64,000 nt of DNA from Marinomonas lutimaris (GCF_019426345.1 NZ_JAHLLW010000018.1:31275-95274), one strand, 5' to 3'. Counted from the first letter of the stretch, positions 41,479 to 50,727 are shown. The notes: generated by a model from the sequence alone, not told the origin. Made by a program: numbers and translations.

Positions 41479-42342
41479 ATGGCAACACCTTCCCAGCATG
41501 ATTTGCGTAATGATTTTCGAGCATTATTAGCAAGTGGCAAGTGCTATTACACGGCTTCTACATTTGATCCTATGTCGGCTCGTATCGCTGCAGATCTTGG
41601 CTTTGAAGTAGGGATTTTAGGTGGCTCTGTTGCATCTTTACAGGTATTGGCTGCACCAGATTTTGCTTTGATTACTTTAAGTGAGTTTACTGAACAAGCG
41701 ACTCGAATCGGTCGTGTTGCGCGTTTACCTATTATTGCTGATGCTGATCATGGTTACGGTAACGCATTGAATGTGATGCGTACCATCGTTGAACTTGAGC
41801 GTGCTGGTGTTGCAGCGTTAACGATTGAAGATACCTTGCTGCCAGCAAAATATGGCCATAAATCTACTGATTTGATTCCAGTAGAAGAAGCGGTTGGTAA
41901 ATTAAAAGCGGCTTTAGAAGCGCGTATTGACCCTATTATGAGTATTATTGCTCGTACTAACGCAGGCCAGTTGACGACCGAAGAAACCATTTCACGTGTT
42001 AAAGCTTATCAAGCCGTTGGTGTAGATGGTATCTGTATGGTCGGTATTCGTGACTTCGCTCATCTAGAAGAGATTAGCCAGCATATTTCTATTCCGATTA
42101 TGTTGGTGGCTTATGACAATCCAGAATTACGTGACCGTGAGCGTTTAGCGGCGAACGGTGTGCGTATTGTGGTGAATGGCCACGCAGCGTATTTTGCAGC
42201 AATTAAAGCCACATATGATTGTTTGCGCGAGCAGCGTGGTATTGCTGAAGGCACTCTGAACGCTTCTGAGCTGTCTACGCGTTATTCTACTTTGGAAGAA
42301 AACCGCGTTTGGGCAAACAAGTATATGGATGTCCAGGAATAA
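41479..42342 (+). CDS. Oxaloacetate decarboxylase (PEP mutase/isocitrate lyase superfamily)
   Basis: 287 residues from the ATG at 41479 (TTAGGAG upstream). [40 protein letters not shown] and [16 protein letters not shown] match closely the Pseudomonas-type soluble oxaloacetate decarboxylase, as I recall PA4872. DADHG supplies the Mg2+-binding acids; the SIIARTN segment is also typical. It decarboxylates oxaloacetate to pyruvate and is Mg2+-dependent and biotin-free. The GNAT gene follows after 51 bp. Confidence 0.92.
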   Translation: MATPSQHDLRNDFRALLASGKCYYTASTFDPMSARIAADLGFEVGILGGSVASLQVLAAPDFALITLSEFTEQATRIGRVARLPIIADADHGYGNALNVMRTIVELERAGVAALTIEDTLLPAKYGHKSTDLIPVEEAVGKLKAALEARIDPIMSIIARTNAGQLTTEETISRVKAYQAVGVDGICMVGIRDFAHLEEISQHISIPIMLVAYDNPELRDRERLAANGVRIVVNGHAAYFAAIKATYDCLREQRGIAEGTLNASELSTRYSTLEENRVWANKYMDVQE

Positions 42343-42393
42343 TTTAGAAGTGGGTTTCATTATATAGGGCGCTAAGCCTAAGGAGAGTCGTTG

Positions 42394-42822
42394 GTGCTGC
42401 GTACGATGCTAATTTCCGATTATAATCAAGTGATGGCTTTGTGGGGGAACACGGAGTCAATGAGCTTGCGTGGTGTTGATTCTGAAAAAAATATCGCTCT
42501 TTATTTAAACAAAAACCCAGGCCTAAGCTTTGTAGTTGAAAAGCAAGGTTTAGTGGTTGGAGCTGTATTGGCAGGTACCGATGGTCGTCGAGGTTATCTG
42601 CAACATTTGGCTGTTAACGCTGCCTCCCGCGGAGAAGGGCTTGGGAGACAATTGGTCAAGGCGGTAATTGATGCGCTTGCGGAACAAGGTATCGCCAAAA
42701 CGCATCTATTTGTTCATGCCGATAATAAGGCTGCTCAAGGCTTTTATGAATCTATGGAGTGGTTTGCAAGAGATGAAGTACGAATGTTTTCATTCAACTC
42801 TTCCTCTGAGTTAAACATTTAA
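42394..42822 (+). CDS. GNAT N-acetyltransferase (YpeA-like)
   Basis: 142 residues from the GTG at 42394, which has AGGAGA 7 bp upstream; TTG at 42391 is too near the site. The acetyl-CoA motif AVNAASRGEGLGRQLVKAVI and LFVHADNKAAQGFYESMEW are classical GNAT motifs A and B. It resembles YpeA-type enzymes of unknown substrate. Probably co-transcribed with the decarboxylase gene. Confidence 0.87.
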   Translation: MLRTMLISDYNQVMALWGNTESMSLRGVDSEKNIALYLNKNPGLSFVVEKQGLVVGAVLAGTDGRRGYLQHLAVNAASRGEGLGRQLVKAVIDALAEQGIAKTHLFVHADNKAAQGFYESMEWFARDEVRMFSFNSSSELNI

Positions 42823-42825
42823 ATC

Positions 42826-42852
42826 GTAAGAAGCTATATCTTAGCTTCTTAC
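42826..42852 (+). terminator. Hairpin after the GNAT gene
   Basis: GTAAGAAGCTA / TAGCTTCTTAC, an 11-bp stem with a 5-nt loop, just after the stop codon. There is no T-run. Confidence 0.6.
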
Positions 42853-42866
42853 ATTAGGGTAGCGTA

Positions 42867-42901
42867 AAGGGCCAAGATGATAGGGCCCTTTTGTGTTTTT
42901 G
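42867..42901 (+). terminator. Intrinsic terminator between convergent genes
   Basis: AAGGGCC / GGCCCTT followed by TTGTGTTTTTG. It serves the GNAT gene and perhaps the convergent ParA-like gene. Confidence 0.7.
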
Positions 42902-42916
42902 TATTTGAACAAATTA

Positions 42917-43600
42917 TTACCCTAGTTGGGCGAGTTGCTCATAAGTATTTCGTAGCCAGACTTTCATGCGTTGGCGCTCGGCAATGTTCATTATGCCTTT
43001 ATCATTCGCCACAGCCCAAAAACTGCTGTTGTTAAAATCAATCTTTTGAGTCAACTTACTTTGTAGTTTTGGCAGTTCAATGATCAAGGCTTCGCGGCTC
43101 ACGGCTTTTTTATAGGTGTCAGATTTTTGAAAGCGAGAGAAGTCTGTGCCACGGCCGAGGTTTTGAACAACCACAAAGTCTACAGACGGTTGCTGGTAGC
43201 GTTCAAACAGAGCATCCAATAACGCCACGGAATCCGCGCCATCGTCCATAACGTGCCAAAGGCATACTTGGTAGCCCATTTCATCTAGTAAACCAAATAC
43301 ATCGGTTTCTTCTATCCATTTACCCAGTGGTTGAGCTGCTTGAGCTGCTAGGTCAATAATTAAATCACGATCTGGATATTCTTCAATGGCCGCTAACATG
43401 CCATCTAAACTGTCTTCTTCACCAATTAAAATAGGAGAAGCGAATTCACTATAGAAACGTGAAAATGTACCGTGCGACGCATCACAGTCAAATCCTAAAA
43501 ACGGTTGATCGTTATCAATATAGAATTGCGCTAGGACACGAGCAGTCATAGATTTCCCTACGCCACCTTTTTCACCGCCTACAAAATGTACCTTACCCAT
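42917..43600 (-). CDS. ParA/MinD-like ATPase without partner gene
   Basis: 227 residues. The deviant Walker A is GGEKGGVGKSMTARVLA (two lysines, as in ParA/MinD/Soj). DLIIDLAAQ and FVVVQNLG correspond to the later ATP-binding motifs. In some annotations the family is listed as a mobilisation or TraL-like P-loop protein. A classical DNA-binding N-terminus is lacking, and no parB or other plasmid gene adjoins it, so the cargo is unknown. Convergent with the GNAT gene. Confidence 0.85.
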   Translation of the reverse strand: MGKVHFVGGEKGGVGKSMTARVLAQFYIDNDQPFLGFDCDASHGTFSRFYSEFASPILIGEEDSLDGMLAAIEEYPDRDLIIDLAAQAAQPLGKWIEETDVFGLLDEMGYQVCLWHVMDDGADSVALLDALFERYQQPSVDFVVVQNLGRGTDFSRFQKSDTYKKAVSREALIIELPKLQSKLTQKIDFNNSSFWAVANDKGIMNIAERQRMKVWLRNTYEQLAQLG

Positions 43601-43836
43601 CTAGATTCCCTCATTGAAGATTAACTTGACCATGTTTTAAAGGCTTACTGAAAGTATTTTTGTATGAAATACATGCTACCAACATTTTTTGAAAAAGCTT
43701 GGCGCTTTCATGACAAAGTAACAGAAAAAAGAATAAATGGGTTAGTAGTATAGGGTATTAGGCGGCTTTTCTAGGTACTTAAACAAATAGGTGCTAGTCT
43801 GAATAACTGTAAATTACATAATATAAGGATCATTTT

Positions 43837-44076
43837 ATGGAGATCTTAGCTTTTTTGTTTATTGGTGCCTTGGCGGGTTGGTTAGCTGGTCAGTTAGTAA
43901 AAGGTGGCGGCTTTGGTTTAATTGGTAATATCGTGATCGGCGTTGTTGGTTCTTTTGTCGGCGGATTTACGTTTCAACTACTTGGTTTGTATTCCGGTAG
44001 TTTCTTGGGTTCTCTTGTTACGGCAACTGTGGGGGCTATTATCCTACTTTATGTTGTACGGCTCGCTAAATCCTAG
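43837..44076 (+). CDS. GlsB/YeaQ/YmgE-family small membrane protein
   Basis: 79 residues, three short Gly-rich transmembrane helices (AFLFIGALAGWLAGQLVKGG, IGNIVIGVVGSFVGGF, GSLVTATVGAIILLYVV). The GWLAGQ and GNIVIGVVGSFVGG signatures place it in the transglycosylase-associated/YeaQ family induced in stress and stationary phase. Monocistronic, ends in an intrinsic terminator. Confidence 0.93.
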   Translation: MEILAFLFIGALAGWLAGQLVKGGGFGLIGNIVIGVVGSFVGGFTFQLLGLYSGSFLGSLVTATVGAIILLYVVRLAKS

Positions 44077-44097
44077 TTTTAGACTTTTTAATAAATC

Positions 44098-44125
44098 AGC
44101 CCGCTCTTAGATGCGGGCTTTTTTA
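44098..44125 (+). terminator. Intrinsic terminator after the YeaQ-type gene
   Basis: AGCCCGC / GCGGGCT with an 8-nt loop and TTTTTTA. A textbook rho-independent terminator. Confidence 0.92.
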
Positions 44126-44149
44126 TGGGAAATGTTTCCAATATAAAAC

Positions 44150-45022
44150 TTAAATAAGCTCTAACTCTTCCATGATACGTCGAATAGTGGCTTTTGTGCT
44201 GTCCTGTAATGGCACCATAGGCAAACGGCATTCTTCAGTACAAAGTCCTAATAATGACATGGCGTATTTTGGCCCAGCTGGGTTTGGTTCAATAAAGAGC
44301 GCGTTATGTAGCGCAAATAATTTATCCTGCAATTGTGCAGCTTCTACGTATTTTCCTTCGCGACATAGACGTTGCAATTCCACAACTTGTTTTGGTGCTA
44401 CGTTTGATGTAACCGAAATACAGCCATTACCACCACCAACGTTATAAGCCACCGTGGTGATATCGTCGCCACTTAAGAAATTGAAAGGTTTGTTAATTAA
44501 GGCGCGTTCACGAATAGGGCGCGTCAAGTCGCCAGTTGCATCTTTTACCCCAATTATTCTTGGTAATTCTGCAAGGCGAGCCATTGTCGCTACTTCTAAG
44601 CCAACAACAGAGCGAGGTGGGATGTTGTAAAGGATGATAGGTAGTTTGCTGTTGTCGTGTACGTATTTGAAATGTTCGTACAAACCCGTTTGATTTGGAC
44701 GGTTGTAGTAACCAGCGACATGTAAGGTTGCATCCGCGCCAGCTTGATAAGCGTATTCAGAGTAATTTACCGCTTCAACAGGGTTATTAGAACCAGCACC
44801 AGCAAGCACAGGCACGGCCTTATTGGTTTCTTGTACGGTAATTTCGATAACACGTTTGTGCTCGTGTTCGCTTAAGGTTGGGGATTCTCCAGTTGTACCA
44901 ACAGGAACTAGGCCGTTGATACCTTGATCTATTTGCCAGCGAACGATTTTTCGCAAAGCGTCTTCGTCTAATTGGCCATTACGAAAGGGAGTGATTAGTG
45001 CCGTGATTGCGCCGTAGAACAT
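44150..45022 (-). CDS. dapA: 4-hydroxy-tetrahydrodipicolinate synthase
   Basis: 290 residues of a (beta/alpha)8 aldolase. It condenses pyruvate with aspartate semialdehyde, the first step committed to lysine and meso-diaminopimelate. Motifs: GTTGESPTLSEHEH (substrate loop), YNIPPRS (Tyr133 relay), GVKDATGD (Schiff-base Lys161). The upstream region is unusual: a 26-codon lysine-rich frame at 45110-45190, and a small hairpin GCCT/AGGC that overlaps the GAGG ribosome binding site. bamC, often found next to dapA, is absent here. Confidence 0.96.
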   Translation of the reverse strand: MFYGAITALITPFRNGQLDEDALRKIVRWQIDQGINGLVPVGTTGESPTLSEHEHKRVIEITVQETNKAVPVLAGAGSNNPVEAVNYSEYAYQAGADATLHVAGYYNRPNQTGLYEHFKYVHDNSKLPIILYNIPPRSVVGLEVATMARLAELPRIIGVKDATGDLTRPIRERALINKPFNFLSGDDITTVAYNVGGGNGCISVTSNVAPKQVVELQRLCREGKYVEAAQLQDKLFALHNALFIEPNPAGPKYAMSLLGLCTEECRLPMVPLQDSTKATIRRIMEELELI

Positions 45023-45109
45023 ACTTTTGCCTCATTTAGGCCGGTATGCATTCTGCTGAAAAGATAGATAGACCGTCAGCGAGAATGCTGCCGGGGAGTT
45101 GTTTAAATC

Positions 45110-45190
45110 TTAATTCCACACGTCAGCGCCGCAAAGCTTCTTAGCCTTACGTTTATCGCCGTTGCGTTTATTTAAGATATTGTTATTCAT
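45110..45190 (-). CDS. Possible 26-residue Lys-rich leader peptide upstream of dapA
   Basis: ATG at 45188-45190, TAA at 45110-45112, 87 bp upstream of the dapA start. The peptide contains NKRNGDKRKAKKLCG (five Lys in eleven residues). Lysine is the end product of the DapA pathway, so a leader-peptide attenuator can be imagined. Against it: no Shine-Dalgarno is visible and no T-run terminator lies between the frame and dapA. It may equally be a tiny basic protein or chance. The rest of the 45023-45450 gap shows only the hairpin at 45400. Confidence 0.3.
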   Translation of the reverse strand: MNNNILNKRNGDKRKAKKLCGADVWN

Positions 45191-45399
45191 AGGGTAATAA
45201 AAATTTTCATCAAGTTTTGTATAGTTAGCTTTTCTATGCTGACGTTTTTTCTAAAAAAGGTCAATACGATGGAGGATTTTTATTTAGGAAGATGAAGTAG
45301 CGCGATGAGCTAGTTGGTTATGTTTGATTGGTGCGTTTTTGATACCTCTAACGATAATATCTCAGTTTTTGTGATTACGTTTTAGCGTACTTGAAAGCA

Positions 45400-45435
45400 C
45401 TCACCCAATAATCAGGCGGCCAATTATTGGGTGAG
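45400..45435 (-). terminator. Hairpin after the four-domain gene
   Basis: CTCACCCAATAAT / ATTATTGGGTGAG, a 13-bp perfect stem with a 10-nt loop, 16 bp downstream of the gene at 45451. It has no long T-run. Confidence 0.6.
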
Positions 45436-45450
45436 GGCGAATCAAGGTGT

Positions 45451-48066
45451 TTATTTTTGAAAAATAAAGCTCTCGGATTCAAGTAGCTTTTGTGTCCAAA
45501 GCTCATACGCTTTTGGGTTCAAGTGCAGTCTGTCGCCATCAAACAAGTTTTCTTTTATCTCACCATGTTTGTCGAGCAGGGTAGAGAACAAATCTACGTA
45601 TTGAGTGTTAGGGCGTGTTTTGGCAAGACGAACCAATTGTTTATTGGTTTGCTCGATAATTTTGCGTACTTTCAATCGTGCAGGGCTGCATTTAATGCTG
45701 ATTAGAGTGACTGGAATACCGGGTAGATGGCGATCTATTTTTTGTAGTAGCTCAATGTATAGATCAACTACCTTGTTGCTGTCACAATGGTTACCAATAT
45801 CATTGTCGCCAGCATAAATAACTAATGAGCGTGGTTTGTGTGGCAATATGATACGTTCAAAATAATATACGCAAGCTTCTAATGTTGCTCCGCTAAAGCC
45901 TAAATTTATGCCGTCTTTGTCACGGAAATTATGGGCGAAATCATTCCATAAACGTACAGTAGACGAGCCATAAAACGCTACAGGCTGCTCTTTGTATTCT
46001 TGATAAGCTAGATGGAATTCTAGCTCTCGCACATCCGATTCGAATTCCACATCGATTTGATTCAAGCTCATTACATTGGAGCGATAGCCGTTTTTACCGC
46101 TAAATATAGGGTATTGGCGAATCTCTTTTGATAGCTCAACGGCTTCGTTAACGTAGCCTTTGTAGTCTTCCTGATAAGAAGCTAAGAATCGCGCCAACGC
46201 TTTTTTATCTTTGTAATCAACTTTGCTGGATAGTTTAAACGCAGGCTTGATAATGACAGTATAAAGGTTGTGATCCGCGCGTTTATCAAAGTTTGCTACC
46301 ACAATAGGAACGATCCAAGGCTCTTCGCTTCCCATGGAGCCAGCTAATTCAAAGGCGTGAGGTAGCAAGGCACCTGGAGATTGTTGTGTACTAAAGCTTT
46401 GTCCTTCTGGTGAAATCATTAAAGGAAAGTTTTGACGTAGCGTTTCCTGAGACTGCTTGATAAATTCATCATGCTCTGGTGTATCTTTAGTCAGCTCTTC
46501 CCAGCTATTGATAAAGATATTGCCAAACTTGCCATAAAAGTCATCGCGCCAGAACTCACTTTCTTTACTGCGTCGTACGACGCGCTGACCAGAAATACCG
46601 TATTGCTTGTCGATGATCATGGCGCTAATAAATTGCGCGTCCATAGAAAAGCGGAAACCATTTGGTAAGCGGTTCGTTGGAGAACCCAGTAAATGGTTAT
46701 AAATGAACAGAGAACCAGCTTTCTTTGGCAGGTTTTCTAGGCCCTTAATGACATAGGGAACTTGCTGAAAAGCCTGTTTAAATAGTTCTGTGCCTAACCG
46801 TCTAGCATCCAAAGCTGGTGTATCTTTAGGTAAGCTATTGATTGTGTCATAGACATTTTGCAAGTGACGATAAAAGGCATTTTCACGCTGTAAGTCTTTC
46901 AAAATGTCCAGGCACATACCGGAAATAGTGCGCTCTAATACACTGCCAAAGTGTAGGCATTTATAGAGTACGCCGAATGCTTCGTCGGTTGTGATGGCGC
47001 TTTTGAGTAATTCACTGACTTTATATAGAGGTGAGCTGACTGGTAAAAGTGCCGCGTTTTGGTCTATTACGTTGCTGACCGCTAATGCTTCATCGTTTGC
47101 TATCTGTGAAAGGTAGCGCATTCTAGCAGCTAATAAATGCGCGCCAATCAGCCAAATGAGTCGATATAAGTATTTAACTGAAAATTTAGGACTGTCTTTG
47201 AAAATCTCTAGCAAATCATCACGCTTTATAAACAAAACGCTGCTGTCTCTCGATGAAATGATTGAAGTGCGATTCTTCATTTCTTTATTTTGAGTGGCCC
47301 AAGCCAGTACGGTTCCTTTGCGAGAAATCGTTCGGGTGGTAATAATGTCCCCTGAGTCAGTTTGGTAGCTGATGACAACTTTCCCCTTGATTAGCAGGTA
47401 TAAGCCGTCTGCAGGCTGGTCTTGTTGGCTTAATATGTCGCCTTGATGGGCTAATAATATGGACGACTTTTTGGCTAATGTGTGTATTTCAGCTTGCGTA
47501 AAGGTCTCACAAAATGGCGCGTAGTTTAGAAGGCTAATGGCATCTTTCAGTGCATGAACTTGCGTTTCAGAATCGATTAATGGACGAGTCTCTTCAAAAG
47601 CTAACGACTCATTGGAAAAAAATGGGCGTGTTTGGTTTTGCACATTGGTTAGAACTGGTAAAGACTCTTGGTAAACAAACTGCAGAAATTGACTGGCGAA
47701 AAGTAAATTGGCATCGAGAATTTTTTGCAATTCAACAATCGGCCAATAGAGTAATTTAGAAGACTTAGTCGCTGTAAATGTGGTTGCATAACGAGAAGGG
47801 TGACGGAAAGCTGACCAACCGATTGGAGAAAGAAAGTTGCTGATTGTGCCGACGTTATAAGACTTGCCAGTATCTTGTAATGGAACCGAAATGGCGACTT
47901 CGCCTTCTAAGAGAAAATAGATGTTTTGGCCAATTTCAAATTGTTTAGCCAGAATATCTCCCGCTTTTAGGTTTTTCATGCAGGCTAGATCGGTTAGAGA
48001 TGACATTAATTCTGCATCAACATCTACCATGAAAGGAAACGTATTTATGTGTTTTGTTATATCCAT
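45451..48066 (-). CDS. Four-domain protein: two cNMP-binding domains, acyltransferase-like domain, SGNH hydrolase
   Basis: 871 residues, no signal peptide. Residues 10-125 and 185-300 look like CRP/cNMP-binding beta-barrels (GQNIYFLLEGEVAIS; GDILSQQDQPADGLYLLIKG). About 430-640 resembles PlsC-type glycerolipid acyltransferases: FIYNHLLGSP in place of NHx4D (Pro463 at the Asp position) and ISPEGQSFS for the PEG motif. About 690-868 is an SGNH/GDSL hydrolase: FYGSSTVRLW (Ser702), GFSGAT, YAGDNDIG (Asn755) and DRLHLN (Asp845, His848). A cyclic-nucleotide-gated lipid-modifying enzyme is plausible. I know of no standard name for this combination. The flavin reductase gene lies 26 bp upstream. Confidence 0.8.
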   Translation of the reverse strand: MDITKHINTFPFMVDVDAELMSSLTDLACMKNLKAGDILAKQFEIGQNIYFLLEGEVAISVPLQDTGKSYNVGTISNFLSPIGWSAFRHPSRYATTFTATKSSKLLYWPIVELQKILDANLLFASQFLQFVYQESLPVLTNVQNQTRPFFSNESLAFEETRPLIDSETQVHALKDAISLLNYAPFCETFTQAEIHTLAKKSSILLAHQGDILSQQDQPADGLYLLIKGKVVISYQTDSGDIITTRTISRKGTVLAWATQNKEMKNRTSIISSRDSSVLFIKRDDLLEIFKDSPKFSVKYLYRLIWLIGAHLLAARMRYLSQIANDEALAVSNVIDQNAALLPVSSPLYKVSELLKSAITTDEAFGVLYKCLHFGSVLERTISGMCLDILKDLQRENAFYRHLQNVYDTINSLPKDTPALDARRLGTELFKQAFQQVPYVIKGLENLPKKAGSLFIYNHLLGSPTNRLPNGFRFSMDAQFISAMIIDKQYGISGQRVVRRSKESEFWRDDFYGKFGNIFINSWEELTKDTPEHDEFIKQSQETLRQNFPLMISPEGQSFSTQQSPGALLPHAFELAGSMGSEEPWIVPIVVANFDKRADHNLYTVIIKPAFKLSSKVDYKDKKALARFLASYQEDYKGYVNEAVELSKEIRQYPIFSGKNGYRSNVMSLNQIDVEFESDVRELEFHLAYQEYKEQPVAFYGSSTVRLWNDFAHNFRDKDGINLGFSGATLEACVYYFERIILPHKPRSLVIYAGDNDIGNHCDSNKVVDLYIELLQKIDRHLPGIPVTLISIKCSPARLKVRKIIEQTNKQLVRLAKTRPNTQYVDLFSTLLDKHGEIKENLFDGDRLHLNPKAYELWTQKLLESESFIFQK

Positions 48067-48092
48067 CTTTTGTACCTCAAATCTGTCTTGCC

Positions 48093-48701
48093 CTAGTTAG
48101 GACGTTTGATCGTCACTGTCTCACCTAAAAGTGCGTAGTCATCGCCACCTAGTCGTGAAAGAGGGTTCAGTTTTTTATTATCGATGAAAATCCGAGACTC
48201 TTCTTCGGTTACAAGGTCTTCATCAACGTATAAGTCGAGTATTTCCAAATACACCGCATTGAATGATGCGTTTCCTAATGTATGTATGTCGAACAGTTTG
48301 CAGTGAATAGCGACTTTAGCTTCTGCAATTCGCGGTAGTGTCTTGGTGAAGTCAGTTAGCGACAATCCTGCTCTGGGTAGTTCAGATTCACCGTAAGATA
48401 AAGTGGCTGCGCTCTCATTCACGGCATTAACTAAATCCCCACTCGGAATATGCAAAACACATTCCTTTTCCCTAATTAGGTTGTGCTTTGTGTCTTTGGC
48501 GACATCGGTGGTTTTGTTGCCAATAGAAACCATTAAGAGGGCCGGATCAGATGAGATAGGAGCAAAGTAAGAGAAAGGGGCGAGGTTGAAGCTCTCGTTG
48601 TCATTTTTGGTCATGATCCACGCAATAGGGCGCGGTGTAATTGTCTGAGTGATCAGATGATAGCGCTGATTGCCGCTTAGTTGATCAAACTGGAAACGCA
48701 T
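48093..48701 (-). CDS. Flavin reductase-like, FMN-binding protein
   Basis: 202 residues of the split-barrel flavin reductase family. The N-terminal pattern LITQTITPRPIAWIMTKND followed by NLAPFSYFAPISSDPALLMV is typical of the branch of uncharacterised flavin reductases that act with NAD(P)H or as redox partners. It probably forms an operon with the four-domain gene downstream (26 bp apart). Substrate unknown. Confidence 0.88.
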   Translation of the reverse strand: MRFQFDQLSGNQRYHLITQTITPRPIAWIMTKNDNESFNLAPFSYFAPISSDPALLMVSIGNKTTDVAKDTKHNLIREKECVLHIPSGDLVNAVNESAATLSYGESELPRAGLSLTDFTKTLPRIAEAKVAIHCKLFDIHTLGNASFNAVYLEILDLYVDEDLVTEEESRIFIDNKKLNPLSRLGGDDYALLGETVTIKRPN

Positions 48702-48913
48702 AGACTTCCCCGTGGTTATGAAACATTACTTGTTAAATTACTACAAATACCAATCCATTGTGAATCTTTGAGTGGAAACTTATGAAATTTATTGTAAAAA
48801 GAGGAATTCGGGATAGATGAAGCGATTATATAGAGCCAACTCAATCCGTTAAGCATTCTAGGAATTAGAAGGCAGAAGGCTCTTAATCTGTAGGTATGTT
48901 TTAGATCTTTCGA

Positions 48914-49570
48914 TCAGTAGGCTTCGATGATGGCGTTAAAGGCAATTACGACACGATCTTTATCACCAAAATACGGTAAAGCAGAGTGCTTTAGGTAAGA
49001 CGGGAAAATGATCACTTGGCCGTCTGTCGGGGTAAAGTCCCAAACGCCATGGCCACCAAGGTAAGCAGTACCTGGATCCGCATAGTGTTCTGCGTTAACT
49101 CTTGGATCATAAAAGCGATTTAGGCCACCGTTGCCTTCGATATTGGCATCGCCAGGCTCTAAATAGTAGATTCCGCACCAAGAGCAGTTCGGGTGAGAAT
49201 GTGCGTCATGGTAGCCGCCTTTTTGCGTGACATGATACCAAGACTCGATAATATGCGCGTCAGCTTCCATGTCTTCTGGCCAAAACGCTTGGTTTACCGA
49301 TCCTGCAATTTCTAGAATCAACTCTTCTAACGCGCGTTTAGCTTCCATTGCATTTGCATCAGCAAGATCCAAAAAATCCAAAGTGCTTTCGTGCAAAGCG
49401 TATTTTGCTTTTGGCGCAATTCGGCTTTCAATTGCTGTGGTTTGAGTCGCTTTTTGTTGATAAACAGCAGCTAAAAGCGCTTCTTTTAGGAAGTCATGAT
49501 CCGGCATTTGAGTAACAAACAAGGGGGTTGTCCAAACATTAATTTCTTCGATGATTGAGGAGTTTGTCAT
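48914..49570 (-). CDS. Putative 2OG-Fe(II) oxygenase (TIGR02466-like)
   Basis: 218 residues. The double-stranded beta-helix is suggested by SWYHVTQKGGYHDAHSHPNC (iron ligand His in HxAHSHP), SWCGIYYLEPGDANIEGNGG, and VIIFPSYLKHSALPYFGDKDR (second His and the Arg that binds 2-oxoglutarate). These match the TIGR02466 group of phage- and bacterium-encoded putative oxygenases. The hydroxylated substrate is unknown. Single gene between flavin reductase and holA. Confidence 0.88.
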   Translation of the reverse strand: MTNSSIIEEINVWTTPLFVTQMPDHDFLKEALLAAVYQQKATQTTAIESRIAPKAKYALHESTLDFLDLADANAMEAKRALEELILEIAGSVNQAFWPEDMEADAHIIESWYHVTQKGGYHDAHSHPNCSWCGIYYLEPGDANIEGNGGLNRFYDPRVNAEHYADPGTAYLGGHGVWDFTPTDGQVIIFPSYLKHSALPYFGDKDRVVIAFNAIIEAY

Positions 49571-49615
49571 GTACGTTATGCCTGTAAAAAGGTTTGAGCG
49601 AATGGTGTATTTTCG

Positions 49616-50647
49616 TTATGCGGGAATGTCTAGTTCTGTCACAACAGGTTTGTAGCCGCAAAACATCATCACTAGGTTGCGAAAGCCTGTTTCGCTGTCT
49701 GGGCCTTCTAATCCCTTGATGCTTTTATCAATCAAGGCTAAGTAGTTTTGCATGTAAGGCAGGGTGACTTTGTTGTGTCGCGACATAGCGCTTTCATAGA
49801 ATGGCACGCGTTTGTCCCAAATTTTTTCACTTTGGCAGGCTTGCTTAAAGCTGGAGGATTGCATGCTTTGTAGTAGGTTCGATAAGGTTTGAATTTCGCG
49901 ATTAAACAGCCAGAGAATGATGCTGGCTTCAACCCCTTCGCCTAACAATTGATGTAAACAGTGCATGGCGTCTTTTGTTTTGCCCATTAATAATCGATCG
50001 CTTAAGTCGTAAATAGAGTAACGACTGCTGTCAGCCACGGATTCAGCAACTTTTTCAGCATCAATTTGAACGCCTTGTCCATGTACTAGAGCAAGCTTTT
50101 CTAATTCTTGGGAAAGCGCTAAGAGGTTGCCTTCTCCGCGTTCGCAAATCATGCTGGCAGCGTCACGAGTCAGCGATAAATCGAGTGCTTGCGCTCTTTG
50201 CTGTACCCATGCCGGTAGGCGATTTGCGTCTATCGGCCAGATTTGCACAAAAACACCTTGTGACTCAAGCTGAGTGAACCACTTAGCTTTTTGGGTTCGA
50301 GCATCGATTTTAGGCAAAGTAAGTAGAATGATATTGTCTTCACTAAGCGACTGGCCTAATTGAGCCAGTGCTTTGCTATGCTTCTCGCCCATCTTATCTA
50401 TTTGAATATCAAACATTCTACGCATAGAAAACAACGACAAACTTTGATTTTCATTAATGACGTCTTGCCAATCAAACTGAGCATCGGCGACGAAACGTAG
50501 TCGCTCATCAATATTATGCTGTTGGGCGGCCTTGCGAATGCTGTCTGCCGCTTCTTGGCACAATAAGACTTCGTCACCAGAAATAATATAAATAGGCGCT
50601 ATGCTTTTTTTTAACTGTGCTGGTAACTGATCAGCTCTGACTTTCAT
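49616..50647 (-). CDS. holA: DNA polymerase III subunit delta
   Basis: 343 residues. The delta subunit of the clamp loader opens the beta clamp. N-terminal KVRADQLPAQLKKSIAPIYI then ISGDEVLLCQEAADSIR is the usual start, with the beta-clamp interacting LSLFSMRRMFDI, and the middle and C-terminal helical domains follow (CERGEGNLLALSQELEKLAL). It belongs to the conserved leuS-lptE-holA string, but here 97 bp separate it from lptE and most of that space is a dispersed repeat. Confidence 0.94.
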   Translation of the reverse strand: MKVRADQLPAQLKKSIAPIYIISGDEVLLCQEAADSIRKAAQQHNIDERLRFVADAQFDWQDVINENQSLSLFSMRRMFDIQIDKMGEKHSKALAQLGQSLSEDNIILLTLPKIDARTQKAKWFTQLESQGVFVQIWPIDANRLPAWVQQRAQALDLSLTRDAASMICERGEGNLLALSQELEKLALVHGQGVQIDAEKVAESVADSSRYSIYDLSDRLLMGKTKDAMHCLHQLLGEGVEASIILWLFNREIQTLSNLLQSMQSSSFKQACQSEKIWDKRVPFYESAMSRHNKVTLPYMQNYLALIDKSIKGLEGPDSETGFRNLVMMFCGYKPVVTELDIPA

Positions 50648-50650
50648 TTT

Positions 50651-50727
50651 GAGACCTTTGCACTATTACTATGCTCTCCAATACTTTGTTAAAAACAAAC
50701 TAAAAATGCTCATTTATAACCCCTAAA
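50651..50727. repeat. GAGACCTTT-type element fragment between lptE and holA
   Basis: GAGACCTTTGCACTATTACT through ACTTTGTTAAAAACAAACTA to CTCATTTATAACCCC matches the first 75 bp of the element at 41253. Only one end is present. It separates lptE from holA, genes that normally adjoin. Confidence 0.6.
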
